From the IMG/VR virus record IMGVR_UViG_3300029264_000244, positions 1 to 32,038 of that record: 32,038 bases of DNA. One strand, given 5' to 3'. Position numbers and translations under genes: made by a program. This DNA comes from a virus. The notes beneath the pieces were generated by a model. It searched no databases. It had not been told where the DNA came from and worked only from the letters and a program-made list of their open reading frames with translations. Below, piece after piece: positions 15,901 to 23,417 of this stretch; position 1 is the stretch's first letter; each line of letters starts with the position of its first letter.

Positions 15901-17226
15901 GATAGCCCTGCCATTGCTACAAGCCTTGTTCCTTTTGTCGGGGACAACTCTATCGAGCCAACAGATGTTGTTCCTGACGTCCACCCAAATAAAGGCTTCT
16001 TTGACACCCAGACCATAAGCGAAGCAATTGCTAGAAAAGTTCTAAGTAAATTTATATCTGATATAGCAAACATACAAGACTTAGTTGGCATTCCAGACGG
16101 AATAACGTTTGAGTTTATAACAGCACTATCACATACTACTACCGCCACGGACGCGATTAACTTAATATCGCAACATTGGGTACGCAATCTCGCGGATAGC
16201 GCAGGCGTAGAGGAACATGATTTCCATCGTCTTTTTACAAACAAAGTAACTGCTGACCTCGTCACCCTAAACGAAGACATATCAGGTCAAACAAGTAAAG
16301 TCTTTAGCCACGGTGTTACCATAGCAGAAGGTTCTGCGTTTGGCGTTGGTAAATCACTAACCGAATCACAAAGTCTAACTGATGCGCTAGTATCTACTCT
16401 AGGCTTCGGACGTAATTTCGGGGACAACGCAACTCCTGGCGATAGTCCTGCCTTAGCTACAAGCACCAGCTTCGGCCACTCTGCAACGCCTGGCGACGCT
16501 CCTGCGTTAAATCCGAGTAAAGTCTTTGGGCATGGTGTTACCATAGCAGAAGGTTCAGTAACCACGACCGGTAAGGTTATAGCAGATTCTACTACTCCAG
16601 GTGACGCGATTAACTCGATTCTTCGAACCCTTGTATATGGTTTCGCGGACAGCACAACACCATCCGAGAATGCTATTCTTAATTCTAATAAGATACTGGC
16701 GCACTCAGCAACTCCTAGCGATAGCCCTGCCAAAGCCACAAGCACAAGCTTTGGTCACTCCGCAACGCCGGGTGATAGTCCTGCCTTTGGCACATCATTA
16801 CCATTCGGTCATGGGGTTACAGCAACCTTTACTAACAGTATAAATACAACTAAGGGATTGGCACACTCAACAACTCCTAGCGATAGCCCTGTCAAAGCCA
16901 CAAGCACCAGCTTTGGTCACTCTACAACGCCTGGCGATAATAGTCCCTTACTTAGTATTGGCATTCCATTAGCTGACGCAGCAAATGCTTTAGATCTAGT
17001 AGGAGTTCCAGACGGTATAACTTACCAGTGGTCCACAAGTTTCGCAGACCAAATTACGTCTACCGAGAATGCAGCTAAGGCATTCTCCACGGGCCGAGCA
17101 GATACTGCTTCAACAAGCGAAGCAGGCAAATTAATTCAAAGGGATTACTTTGCTTCAGATTATGTAGAATTTGACCTTTCCGACCCACTTGCTGCTTACG
17201 ATGCAGCATTAACTCGATCCTTCTAA
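12955..17226 (+). CDS. Very long repeat protein, probable tail fibre or virion adhesin
   Basis: This 1423-residue protein is the largest in the window. Residues 1 to about 160 form a non-repetitive head. From there to about residue 1390 it is built of about 18-residue repeats with the loose consensus K-P-L-A-D-x-A-T-x-S-D-x-L-x-x-x-L-x. Six copies are lengthened by a GVPDG(x)T(F/Y) insert, and three have FFHPPA-like centres. The C-terminal quarter drifts to FGHSATPGDSPA-type repeats, ending in YFASDYVEFDLSD. There is no signal peptide or cysteine cluster. It starts one base after the stop of the preceding small gene and has no promoter of its own. Regular repeats suggest a long thin fibre; host-receptor binding is an inference. 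Copy number could vary by recombination. Confidence 0.75.
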   Translation: MDNKYRRTGLTGSPHFNVKTERTKNPFYLKHGAIQTVVETVNEGTSEQYESKYYIGTGYLPMRRYQSLLLGSSVSISEAFLTGTALDPFFDQVEVDGKTLVDFLVEKGLSENLNTSDVTSFVFGKNIIEPFSAVEQLAFHLRSGLQDNFNANDIVFVEVGIFKTFADEANATEEARWNFFKTLADDAQILDLVGIPDGSTFQFIKSLGDEAITSESLVRTWVAFREFNDPANVSEAKVLDLSKPFGETATITQTLQKAWSLFSPFVDAATITHDTIALVYSAGRSITDSLNSSDVQHLQITKVLEELANPSEELIWDLNKVFNDLADALDSPPDFTINKIFADIATAQDLIGVPDGATFQFIKTIASVADTLTTTDVLERQFTAFRTFGDAPTANDFAAILFATAFDHAADATDLTAINLSRPLSDVVDTNEFAAVFQSYVRNFTDSAALFHPLININMAKAIADGISVSDLLDDHFDIFVAKIIADQATITDLPLLNIAKPLSEELNLTELVQNLVGKIFGHSAGVEEHDFHRLLTNKVIADELNPAEANTLLTNKPLAHNVTLSEAISLIRFRLRELADSFSTGENALLHATKRFADTANAQDLLGVPDGSTFQFIKSVSESGLDVLDALLVSLGKELAEEATLSEEHLFSLAKPLQETASAIQQATISFETAFADQADFFHPPAQKFIGKPVSEQVDFSDPDRLFNMNKGLAHSATPADLLAQSVAKPVADTLSFSEAIAQHFGKPLSDIQNITEFFALAYSIGIPLASSAAVTNNDVLNIIAFAKNISDGVTMQDLLGVPDGITYSMIQSLADQVAMGDPIAIGLQKPFADTATFLESLANHLNLVKGDPATANDEDPTLDTNQVKSEFVLANQANVLAVSKILTDQAAFFHPPARLFTTKFIKASAAKPSTVEAEDFDGFDLDFTFGLKFNDVTGNEPIKDVIDRKDIGKVISDIFSAIQQHSFNMTKLFGHSTTPSDSPAIATSLVPFVGDNSIEPTDVVPDVHPNKGFFDTQTISEAIARKVLSKFISDIANIQDLVGIPDGITFEFITALSHTTTATDAINLISQHWVRNLADSAGVEEHDFHRLFTNKVTADLVTLNEDISGQTSKVFSHGVTIAEGSAFGVGKSLTESQSLTDALVSTLGFGRNFGDNATPGDSPALATSTSFGHSATPGDAPALNPSKVFGHGVTIAEGSVTTTGKVIADSTTPGDAINSILRTLVYGFADSTTPSENAILNSNKILAHSATPSDSPAKATSTSFGHSATPGDSPAFGTSLPFGHGVTATFTNSINTTKGLAHSTTPSDSPVKATSTSFGHSTTPGDNSPLLSIGIPLADAANALDLVGVPDGITYQWSTSFADQITSTENAAKAFSTGRADTASTSEAGKLIQRDYFASDYVEFDLSDPLAAYDAALTRSF
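14522..14559 (+). repeat. 38-bp exact direct repeat, copy 1
   Basis: This segment is identical over 38 bp to 16196-16233 and encodes SAGVEEHDFHRL in both places. The similarity continues past it with a few substitutions (ACAAACAAAGTAA). The surrounding repeats are much more diverged, which points to a recent gene-conversion-like copying event inside the fibre gene. Confidence 0.85.
16196..16233 (+). repeat. 38-bp exact direct repeat, copy 2
   Basis: Second copy of the 38-bp identical segment at 14522-14559, about 1.67 kb downstream and in the same reading frame. Recombination between the two would delete about 558 residues in frame. Confidence 0.85.
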
Positions 17227-17245
17227 TTAACAGGATTAAAAAAGA

Positions 17246-17271
17246 CATAAATACTTATGTTAACATAAATG
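17246..17271 (+). promoter_or_regulatory. T4-type late promoter with a second near-copy
   Basis: CATAAATA at 17246-17253 is preceded by GATTAAAAAAGA and lies 40 nt before the ATG at 17294. A near match, CATAAATG at 17264-17271, follows 18 nt later. The first is the better site. Confidence 0.72.
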
Positions 17272-17293
17272 ATCATTTACAGGAGATTCTCAT

Positions 17294-17749
17294 ATGATCC
17301 GTGAAACACTCGCCGCTACAGGCAAACTAAATATCGTTCTTACAAACAAGCACGGTGCTGTAAAAGAAACCCGCGAAGTTCCAAACGTTGTCGTAACTGT
17401 TGGTAAGACGTGGATCGCAGCTCGTATGACTGACACAGGCCGTCCAGATGATATGTCACACATGTCTGTTGGTACAACTGCAACTGCTGCTGCAGTAACT
17501 CAGACTACTCTTGTTGCTGAAAACGGCCGTCAAGGTTTAACAGGCGGCGAAGGCGCACCTGCAGCCTCGACTATCGTTTACACGGCTACTTTTGCTGCTG
17601 GTACTGGTACTGGCGCATTGGTAGAAGCTGGCGTATTCAACAGTGCTACTGCAAACGGTGGCGTTATGCTTTGCCGTACAGTATTCGCTGCTGTAAACAA
17701 AGGTGCTGATGACTCAGTTACTATCACTTGGACCGTTACTATTGCTTAA
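17294..17749 (+). CDS. Small virion structural protein, function unassigned
   Basis: The 151-residue product is rich in Ala, Thr, Val and Gly. Residues 8-36 (ATGKLNIVLTNKHGAVKETREVPNVVVTV) are a beta-hairpin-like start, followed by a glycine-alanine-rich central region and a VTITWTVTIA ending. This is typical of small phage tail or fibre-associated proteins in marine myophages, though I cannot name the family. It has a strong AGGAGA ribosome site and its own late promoter, suggesting abundant late expression. Codons are dominated by GCT, ACT and GTT, which also fits high expression like the capsid gene. A virion role is inferred from composition and neighbours. Confidence 0.62.
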   Translation: MIRETLAATGKLNIVLTNKHGAVKETREVPNVVVTVGKTWIAARMTDTGRPDDMSHMSVGTTATAAAVTQTTLVAENGRQGLTGGEGAPAASTIVYTATFAAGTGTGALVEAGVFNSATANGGVMLCRTVFAAVNKGADDSVTITWTVTIA

Positions 17750-17793
17750 TAAGTAATTAATCTGTTAGAAATTAAGAAGAGGTAACATCCGCC

Positions 17794-18798
17794 ATGGCTA
17801 CTATCGTAACGCGTTCTGGAAAAGGCTCATCGTTAACTAATGATGAAGTCGATGCCAACTTTAACAACTTAAATGCTGGTAAAGTTGAAAAAACTTCGGA
17901 TACTGGTGCAGCTCTTGTTCCAGCCGGAACTACAGCACAACGCGATGGCACTCCGGCGGGTGGCTACTTTCGATTTAATTCGACAACAGATCATATTGAG
18001 TTCTATGACTCTGCAGCTTGGCAATCCGTTGCCAAGCTGTCAGGTGACACGTTTACCGGAACCGTAATAGCTCCTAAATTTCAAGGCGCTGTGGACGGAG
18101 CAACAATACTTAAAGGCATAAATTCAAGCGGCGTAACGCTTGTAGCCGGCACTGTAGTATCTCTTCATTCTGGCTCGACATTAGGTAGCCCAAAATTTGA
18201 CCGAGCTGATTGCACAATAGCTGCAAAGATGCCTGCAGTTGGTTTTGTAAATGCAACTTCTACAAATGGCGCAGAATGTATCGTTACCACTTCCGGCACA
18301 CATATAGGCCTTGATACGAGTACAATGACGGTCAATGACCCGATCTTTGTGCACGCAGTAGCGGGTCAGGTTACAACCACTCATCCTACACTAGAAGTCT
18401 CCCAAATACAACGTATCGGATACGTTCTTTCCGTAGACTCAGACGGCGAAGTTGAAGTGGGTATGACAGGTCGTGCAGAAGATCTTCCTAACCTTAACAA
18501 CGGTAACTTCTTTTTTGGAGCAGGTGGCGTTGCAACTAGAGTAAGCTTTGCTACAAAATATACCGAAGCTTTAGCTCTTAATTCCATCGGTGGATTATCA
18601 GACGTAGCACTTACAACACCTGCAGCCGGGCAATATTTATCTTGGGATAGTGCCGAACAAGAGTTCGTTAACGGAGTATTGGCAATACCTGCAGACGGAG
18701 TAGGCGAAGACGAATTATTTAACAAGACTACGCTAATTATTAAAAACTCCAGTGGCACGGCTTTAAAAACAATATTCGGCGTAGGGATCACTTCATAA
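17794..18798 (+). CDS. Tail fibre-like structural protein
   Basis: The 334-residue product begins with SGKGSSLTNDEVDANFNNLN (8-27), a segment recurring at the N-terminus of fibre and baseplate-associated proteins of marine T4-like phages. A short FNSTTDHIEFYDSAAWQSV segment (62-80) follows, typical of fibre connector repeats. The rest is beta-rich and includes a C-terminal LSDVALTTPAAGQYLSWDS stretch (268-286), which is also common in fibre proteins. The ATG at 17794 has GAGGT about 10 nt upstream. It is the last gene before the neck genes. The receptor-binding tip may be on this or the long repeat protein; the window does not tell which. Confidence 0.72.
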   Translation: MATIVTRSGKGSSLTNDEVDANFNNLNAGKVEKTSDTGAALVPAGTTAQRDGTPAGGYFRFNSTTDHIEFYDSAAWQSVAKLSGDTFTGTVIAPKFQGAVDGATILKGINSSGVTLVAGTVVSLHSGSTLGSPKFDRADCTIAAKMPAVGFVNATSTNGAECIVTTSGTHIGLDTSTMTVNDPIFVHAVAGQVTTTHPTLEVSQIQRIGYVLSVDSDGEVEVGMTGRAEDLPNLNNGNFFFGAGGVATRVSFATKYTEALALNSIGGLSDVALTTPAAGQYLSWDSAEQEFVNGVLAIPADGVGEDELFNKTTLIIKNSSGTALKTIFGVGITS

Positions 18799-18815
18799 TA
18801 GATGTTTACTAAACG

Positions 18816-18823
18816 CATAAATA
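18816..18823 (+). promoter_or_regulatory. T4-type late promoter, CATAAATA
   Basis: CATAAATAG preceded by TTTACTAAACG, 28 nt before the gp13 ATG. It could drive gp13 through gp17, since no further late site occurs until 23358. Confidence 0.75.
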
Positions 18824-18851
18824 GTAATAACACTATAGCAGGAATACCGAC

Positions 18852-19595
18852 ATGGCAGTAAATTCTAAAATTACCCTTATACAATATGCGCTGCGAAAGC
18901 TAGGTGAACCTGTTATTGAAATTAACGTTGACCCGGATCAATTAGATGATCGCGTGGACGAAGCGTTAGAAGTATACCGGGAGTTCCATTCCGAAGCAAC
19001 TAAAAAAATATACCTGAAGCACGAAATAACCCAACTAGATATTACGAATAAATATATCCCTATCCCCGCAGAAATTGTGTCGGTTACTAAAATGTTTCCC
19101 ATCTCAAAAGGCTTCGGTGGCGGCTCAGGTATGTTCGATCTTCAGTATCAAATGATGCTAAACGACATGGCATTCATGGGATCATATCGCCAAGGTGGTA
19201 TGGCATCTTATGAGCAAATGCAGCAGCACCTTGGTCTGCTTGACATGAAGTTAAACGGCACACCACAAGTGACTTACTCCCGCCATGAGGATAGACTTTA
19301 TATCCACGGCGAGCTAGGCACCGATATCCTATTAGGCGATTTCGTAGTTATAGAAGCATATGAGTATCTAGAAGGTACTCAGGTGTTCAACGATATGTGG
19401 CTTAAGAAGTTTACTACTGCTTTGGTTAAAAGACAATGGGGTGCAAACCTTATGAAGTTCGAAGGCATGCAGCTTCCCGGCGGTGTCACTCTTAACGGTG
19501 CACAGATCTTCCAAGACGCAATGGCAGAAATCGATAAGCTAGAAGAAGAAATAAGATCCACTTTCGAGCTTCCTATTGACTTTTTAGTAGGATAA
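18852..19595 (+). CDS. 13: Neck (head completion) protein, T4 gp13-like
   Basis: The 247-residue product fits T4 gp13, which with gp14 closes the filled head and forms the neck to which the tail joins. The N-terminus (LIQYALRKLGEPVIEINVD followed by LDDRVDEALEVYREFHSE) matches the usual helical start of gp13-type proteins. T4 gp13 is longer (309 residues). A methionine- and glutamine-rich central segment (MMLNDMAFMGSYRQGGMASYEQMQQ) is seen. It is first in the canonical series 13-14-15-16-17-18-19-20 and stops 4 nt before the gp14 ATG. The assignment relies on gene order plus N-terminal resemblance. Confidence 0.85.
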   Translation: MAVNSKITLIQYALRKLGEPVIEINVDPDQLDDRVDEALEVYREFHSEATKKIYLKHEITQLDITNKYIPIPAEIVSVTKMFPISKGFGGGSGMFDLQYQMMLNDMAFMGSYRQGGMASYEQMQQHLGLLDMKLNGTPQVTYSRHEDRLYIHGELGTDILLGDFVVIEAYEYLEGTQVFNDMWLKKFTTALVKRQWGANLMKFEGMQLPGGVTLNGAQIFQDAMAEIDKLEEEIRSTFELPIDFLVG

Positions 19596-19599
19596 TAAA

Positions 19600-20475
19600 A
19601 TGGCAACAAATCCTTATTTTAGTCACAGAGTTTTATCAGAGCAGCATCTCTATGAAGATATTGCAATCGAATCTCTTAAAATGTACGGAACGGATGTTTA
19701 CTATCTTCCCCGTGACATTGTTAATGAAGACAAGATCTTTGGCGCCGATGTAATCCACCGATTTAACTCTTCCCACGTTGTTGAAATGTACATTGAAAAT
19801 GTAGACGGCTTTGACGGAGAAGGCGATCTGTTCTCTAAGTTCGGGATCGAAATTCGCGACACGGCGACGTTTATCGTATCTAGGCGTCGCTGGAGACAGA
19901 CCGTCGGATATGACGATAACGAGGTAACGTCTGAACGACCTTTGGAAGGGGATTTAATCTATCTTCCTTTGTCTAATTCTATGTTCCAGATTATGCACGT
20001 CGAGCATGAACAGCCATTCTACCAGTTAAGCAATCTGCCTACATACAAGATGCGTTGCGAATTATACGAACCGAATGATGACGATTTTGATACAGGTATC
20101 GAGATTATTGATTCACTAGAAAGCCAAGGATTCACGATTGATCTTACCTTAACGGCAAGCAGTTTCACACTCACAGATGGCGAAACCGTGAGTCAGACGC
20201 TTGCGAGTGGCAAAATCATAACAGGCGAAGTCGTTGACTATAACGGGGTCACTAACATAGTAAGACTTGCACACGTAGGATCAAACGACGACGAGTATCA
20301 TACGTTTATTCCGGGTAATATTACAGGCAGTATTAATACTGCAACGCGAGTCGTTACAGCGGTAAATGATACACTGAATCAGGTAACTGCACAGAATGAC
20401 GACTTTAAAACAGAATCATTGGACTTCCTAGACTTTAGTGAAGGTAATCCATTCGGCGAACCGGGGAGCAGCTAA
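19600..20475 (+). CDS. 14: Neck protein, T4 gp14-like
   Basis: The 291-residue product corresponds to gp14, the second neck protein that forms the head-tail connector with gp13. The start MATNPYFSHRVLSEQHLYEDI followed by an aromatic, acidic segment (VYYLPRDIVNEDKIFGAD) is typical of gp14. It is slightly longer than the T4 protein (256 residues), with extra beta-type sequence near residues 170-270. AGGA precedes the ATG by 8 nt. Its stop overlaps the next start by one base (TAATG), so gp14 and gp15 are translationally linked. Confidence 0.86.
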   Translation: MATNPYFSHRVLSEQHLYEDIAIESLKMYGTDVYYLPRDIVNEDKIFGADVIHRFNSSHVVEMYIENVDGFDGEGDLFSKFGIEIRDTATFIVSRRRWRQTVGYDDNEVTSERPLEGDLIYLPLSNSMFQIMHVEHEQPFYQLSNLPTYKMRCELYEPNDDDFDTGIEIIDSLESQGFTIDLTLTASSFTLTDGETVSQTLASGKIITGEVVDYNGVTNIVRLAHVGSNDDEYHTFIPGNITGSINTATRVVTAVNDTLNQVTAQNDDFKTESLDFLDFSEGNPFGEPGSS

Positions 20476-21251
20476 TGTTTGGAACTCACTTTTATCATCA
20501 GCGTATTCGCAAATCAGTAGCTACCTTTGGTGCACTGTTTAATAACTTAAATGTTATCCGCAAGAATGCTGCAGGCAATGTAATTAGCACTGTTCGCGTG
20601 CCTCTCGCGTACGCGCCTCGCGAGAAGTATTTAGATCGTATCCGTGAGAATCCTGACTTAGAGGATAACACGATGACGGCTATTAAGCTTCCTCGTATGT
20701 CATTCGAGATTGTTAACTTCCAATATGACGGCACTCGTATGGTTGGTAAGACAAATCAATTCAGTAAGGCAAGTCCAACGACCGTTCAGAATAGAAAGAT
20801 ATTCTATGCAGGCGTTCCGTATAACATATTCTTTCAGCTGAATGTTTATGCACGTAGCCACGACGATGCTCTGCAAATCGTAGAACAGATTGTTCCTTAC
20901 TTTGGTCCACAATACAATCTTACAGTAAAACCATTCGAAGACTATCCTGAAGTAAAAGAAGACGTGCCACTTACTTTGCAGTCTACCTCATTCAGCGATG
21001 ACTTTGAGAGTGTATTAGAACAACGTAGAACGATCATATATACTCTTGAGTTCGAAATGAAGACAATGTTCTATGGTCCAATTGGTGACAGTAAGATCAT
21101 CCGCAGTGTTCAGACCAACTTCTACCTACAGGGTGGCACGGGTGATTCCGATACCCATATAAGTGCGTTTGTTACATCGCCTGATCCTGTTAATGTAAAT
21201 GCTGATTCCGACTATGGATTCAATACAACTTGGACGGATTATATAGGTTAA
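20475..21251 (+). CDS. 15: Tail sheath stabilizer and completion protein, T4 gp15-like
   Basis: The 258-residue product fits gp15, the hexameric terminator that caps the finished tail and contacts the neck. The N-terminus MFGTHFYHQRIRKSVATFGALFNNL and the VPLAYAPREKYLDRI segment (42-56) are typical features of gp15 in T4 relatives. Its length is close to the T4 protein (272). The start shares a base with the gp14 stop; there is no separate ribosome site beyond GGGGAG about 10 nt upstream. A GC-rich inverted repeat near 20600-20625 lies inside the coding region and is probably incidental. Confidence 0.88.
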   Translation: MFGTHFYHQRIRKSVATFGALFNNLNVIRKNAAGNVISTVRVPLAYAPREKYLDRIRENPDLEDNTMTAIKLPRMSFEIVNFQYDGTRMVGKTNQFSKASPTTVQNRKIFYAGVPYNIFFQLNVYARSHDDALQIVEQIVPYFGPQYNLTVKPFEDYPEVKEDVPLTLQSTSFSDDFESVLEQRRTIIYTLEFEMKTMFYGPIGDSKIIRSVQTNFYLQGGTGDSDTHISAFVTSPDPVNVNADSDYGFNTTWTDYIG

Positions 21252-21254
21252 ACA

Positions 21255-21617
21255 ATGAGTGACTCCGATAAACAAATAGACGATGACTTTGATTTCTCTC
21301 GTGGAGTATACCTGGATCTAATTAAGACAGGACAAGAAGCTCTCGGCAATATGATTGACGTAGCTCAAGAGAGTGAACATCCTCGTGCATATGAAGTGCT
21401 ATCTGGTATGATTAAGAACGTAAGTGATATCAATGATAAGCTTATGGATCATCATAAAAAGAAGAAAGATATGCAGAAGGTAGATAGTAAAGAAGCTGCT
21501 GCTATATCTGGAACAACGACGAATAATGTCTTTCTTGGATCTACAACAGATCTACAAAGAATGTTACAAGATGCATCAAAGCAAGCGATCGATATTACAC
21601 CTGACGATATGATATGA
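21255..21617 (+). CDS. 16: Terminase small subunit, T4 gp16-like
   Basis: The 120-residue protein sits directly before the large terminase and has the helical, charged composition of gp16. A predicted coiled coil runs through GQEALGNMIDVAQESEHPRAYEVLSGMIKNVSDINDKLMDHHKKKK (about 29-70). This corresponds to the central oligomerisation helices that form the ring on DNA and stimulate gp17. T4 gp16 is 164 residues, so this one lacks some terminal sequence. The ATG has AGG about 8 nt upstream and follows the gp15 stop by 3 nt. Confidence 0.87.
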   Translation: MSDSDKQIDDDFDFSRGVYLDLIKTGQEALGNMIDVAQESEHPRAYEVLSGMIKNVSDINDKLMDHHKKKKDMQKVDSKEAAAISGTTTNNVFLGSTTDLQRMLQDASKQAIDITPDDMI

Positions 21618-21702
21618 GTGTTCTATCCCTTTCCAAAGATGTCTCTTTATTATACCGAGGTTCCCTTGGTTTGTAAACCCCCTAAGTTAAAAAAAGTTCA
21701 TA

Positions 21703-23337
21703 ATGTCTGAAGATTTTAAAACAAAGCTCGGTGGTGGTAAAGACGAAAGCTATCTCGGTAACACCCAAGTCAAGCGCGATGGTGTATCGCAGCAATGGTC
21801 TGTAGCGCAGGTCCACGAGTATACCAAATGTATGCAAGATCCCTCATACTTTGCTCGAACCTATTGTAAGGTAATTCACGTAGATCGTGGCCTTGTTCCG
21901 TTTAAGCTATACCCATATCAAGAAAAGATGTTTAAGCACTTTGATGAGAATCGATTCTCTATCGTTCTTGCATGTCGCCAATCGGGTAAGTCTATATCTT
22001 CTGTTGCATATCTGCTATGGTATGCCATATTTAACACAGAACAAGTCGTTGCAGTCCTTGCCAACAAAGGTGCTACATCCAGAGAGATGCTATCTCGGGT
22101 AACTCTGATGCTGGAGAATCTTCCGTTCTTCTTGCAGCCCGGATGTAAAGCACTGAATAAAGGTTCGATTGAATTCAGTAATAACTCTCGCATTGTAGCT
22201 GCAGCAACATCAGGATCTTCTATCCGTGGTATGTCGGTTAATTTGCTATACCTCGATGAGTTTGCATTCGTCGAAGATGCTGCCACGTTCTACACATCTA
22301 CCTATCCAGTTGTTGCATCGGGTGAAAAGACAAAGGTTATTATTACTTCTACCGCGAATGGCTTGGGTAATCAGTATCATAAAATCTGGGAAGGTGCTAT
22401 CCAAGGGACAAATGAATATAAGCCATTCCGAGTAGATTGGTGGGACGTTCCCGGTCGTGACGAAGAGTGGAAGCGCATGACGATTTCCAACACGTCTAAT
22501 CTACAGTTCGACCAAGAATTCGGTAATACATTCTTTGGCACCGGCGATACTCTTATTGAGGGTAATACACTACTCAGCTTAAGATCTCAGGAGCCATTAG
22601 AAAGAACAAAAGACGGTGTTTTAATATACGAGCATCCGGTAAAAAATCATGAATACATTTGCTTAGTGGATGTAGCGAGAGGAAGAGGACTTGACTATTC
22701 AACGTTTAACATTATTGACATTACAGCTCGGCCGTTTAAGCAAGTTGCCGTATATCGAAACAATCGCATTAGCCCAATTCTTTATCCCAACGTAATCTAT
22801 AAATATGTTAATACATACAATGAAGCACTATGTGTCGTAGAATCAAATGATGCCGGACAAGTAGTTTGCATAGGTCTATACCACGATCTTGAGTATGAAA
22901 ACCTTTATGTTGAGAGCGCAGTAAAAGCTGATGCTCTTGGGGTGAATATGACTCGAAAGGTAAAAAGACTTGGTTGCTCTGCCTTTAAGGATATCCTTGA
23001 GAATGGCAAAATAGAAATTGTAGACCACGACACGATTATTGAGATTTCTACATTCGTGGCAAAGGGTGTATCATACGAGGCTTCTGATAATAACCACGAC
23101 GACTTGGTTATGAATTTCGTGATGTTTGGTTACTTTGCAAGCACTACCTACTTCCAAGATCACGCCGATATGGATCTAAAGAAGATGCTATTCGAACAGC
23201 AAATGGCAGAGATCGAAGCAGACGTTTTGCCATTCGGTATACACGATGACGGATCGGTCCATGCGGAACACGTCGATGCCTTAGATCTCCGACACGACGA
23301 CGGTGGTTGGTCTCTTGATAGAGATCACGAGTGGTAA
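21703..23337 (+). CDS. 17: Terminase large subunit, T4 gp17-like
   Basis: The 544-residue DNA-packaging motor has an ATPase and a nuclease domain. Walker A is CRQSGKS (91-97), Walker B is LLYLDEFAFV (Asp185, catalytic Glu186) and motif C is TSTANG (215-220). The RNase H-like nuclease has LVDVARG (Asp323), VVESN (Glu380) and NNHDDLVM (Asp466/467), the expected acidic triad that cuts concatemeric DNA after headful packaging. It is shorter than T4 gp17 (610 residues), mainly outside these motifs. The 85 nt before it lack a Shine-Dalgarno but contain an A-tract and CATAATG overlapping the start, resembling a decayed late promoter. Confidence 0.97.
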   Translation: MSEDFKTKLGGGKDESYLGNTQVKRDGVSQQWSVAQVHEYTKCMQDPSYFARTYCKVIHVDRGLVPFKLYPYQEKMFKHFDENRFSIVLACRQSGKSISSVAYLLWYAIFNTEQVVAVLANKGATSREMLSRVTLMLENLPFFLQPGCKALNKGSIEFSNNSRIVAAATSGSSIRGMSVNLLYLDEFAFVEDAATFYTSTYPVVASGEKTKVIITSTANGLGNQYHKIWEGAIQGTNEYKPFRVDWWDVPGRDEEWKRMTISNTSNLQFDQEFGNTFFGTGDTLIEGNTLLSLRSQEPLERTKDGVLIYEHPVKNHEYICLVDVARGRGLDYSTFNIIDITARPFKQVAVYRNNRISPILYPNVIYKYVNTYNEALCVVESNDAGQVVCIGLYHDLEYENLYVESAVKADALGVNMTRKVKRLGCSAFKDILENGKIEIVDHDTIIEISTFVAKGVSYEASDNNHDDLVMNFVMFGYFASTTYFQDHADMDLKKMLFEQQMAEIEADVLPFGIHDDGSVHAEHVDALDLRHDDGGWSLDRDHEW

Positions 23338-23357
23338 AACCCTCGACTTAAAAAAGT

Positions 23358-23365
23358 CATAAATA
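23358..23365 (+). promoter_or_regulatory. T4-type late promoter, CATAAATA
   Basis: CATAAATAG preceded by CTTAAAAAAGT, 52 nt upstream of the sheath ATG and just after the terminase stop. It would give the very abundant sheath and tube proteins their own strong transcript. Confidence 0.8.
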
Positions 23366-23417
23366 GTCATATGAACAATCGTATTATGAACATATCTTAC
23401 AATTAGGAGAACACCCA

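Larger units (their letters stand above)
13441..17118 (+). repeat. In-frame repeats of about 54 bp within the fibre gene
   Basis: The coding sequence repeats with a period of about 18 codons, roughly 60-70 copies, diverged at DNA level but with a constant protein phase (lysine or arginine, small hydrophobic, Asp or His, Ala/Thr, Ser/Asp). Longer 24-residue units carrying GVPDG or GIPDG occur near 13520, 13997, 14767, 15347, 16077 and 16987. The region 15880-16940 contains the most similar, hence youngest, copies (CCTAGCGATAGCCCTG occurs three times). Confidence 0.85.

Noticed and set aside
13441-17118. CRISPR array or tandem non-coding repeats
   Set aside because: The repeats are in frame, diverged at the DNA level, about 54 bp long without spacers, and encode a regular protein repeat.
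20600-20625. GC-rich inverted repeat (TCTCGCG...CGCGAGA) as a regulatory element
   Set aside because: It lies inside the gp15 coding region, in codons for conserved-looking residues, with a 9-nt loop and no T-run; probably incidental.
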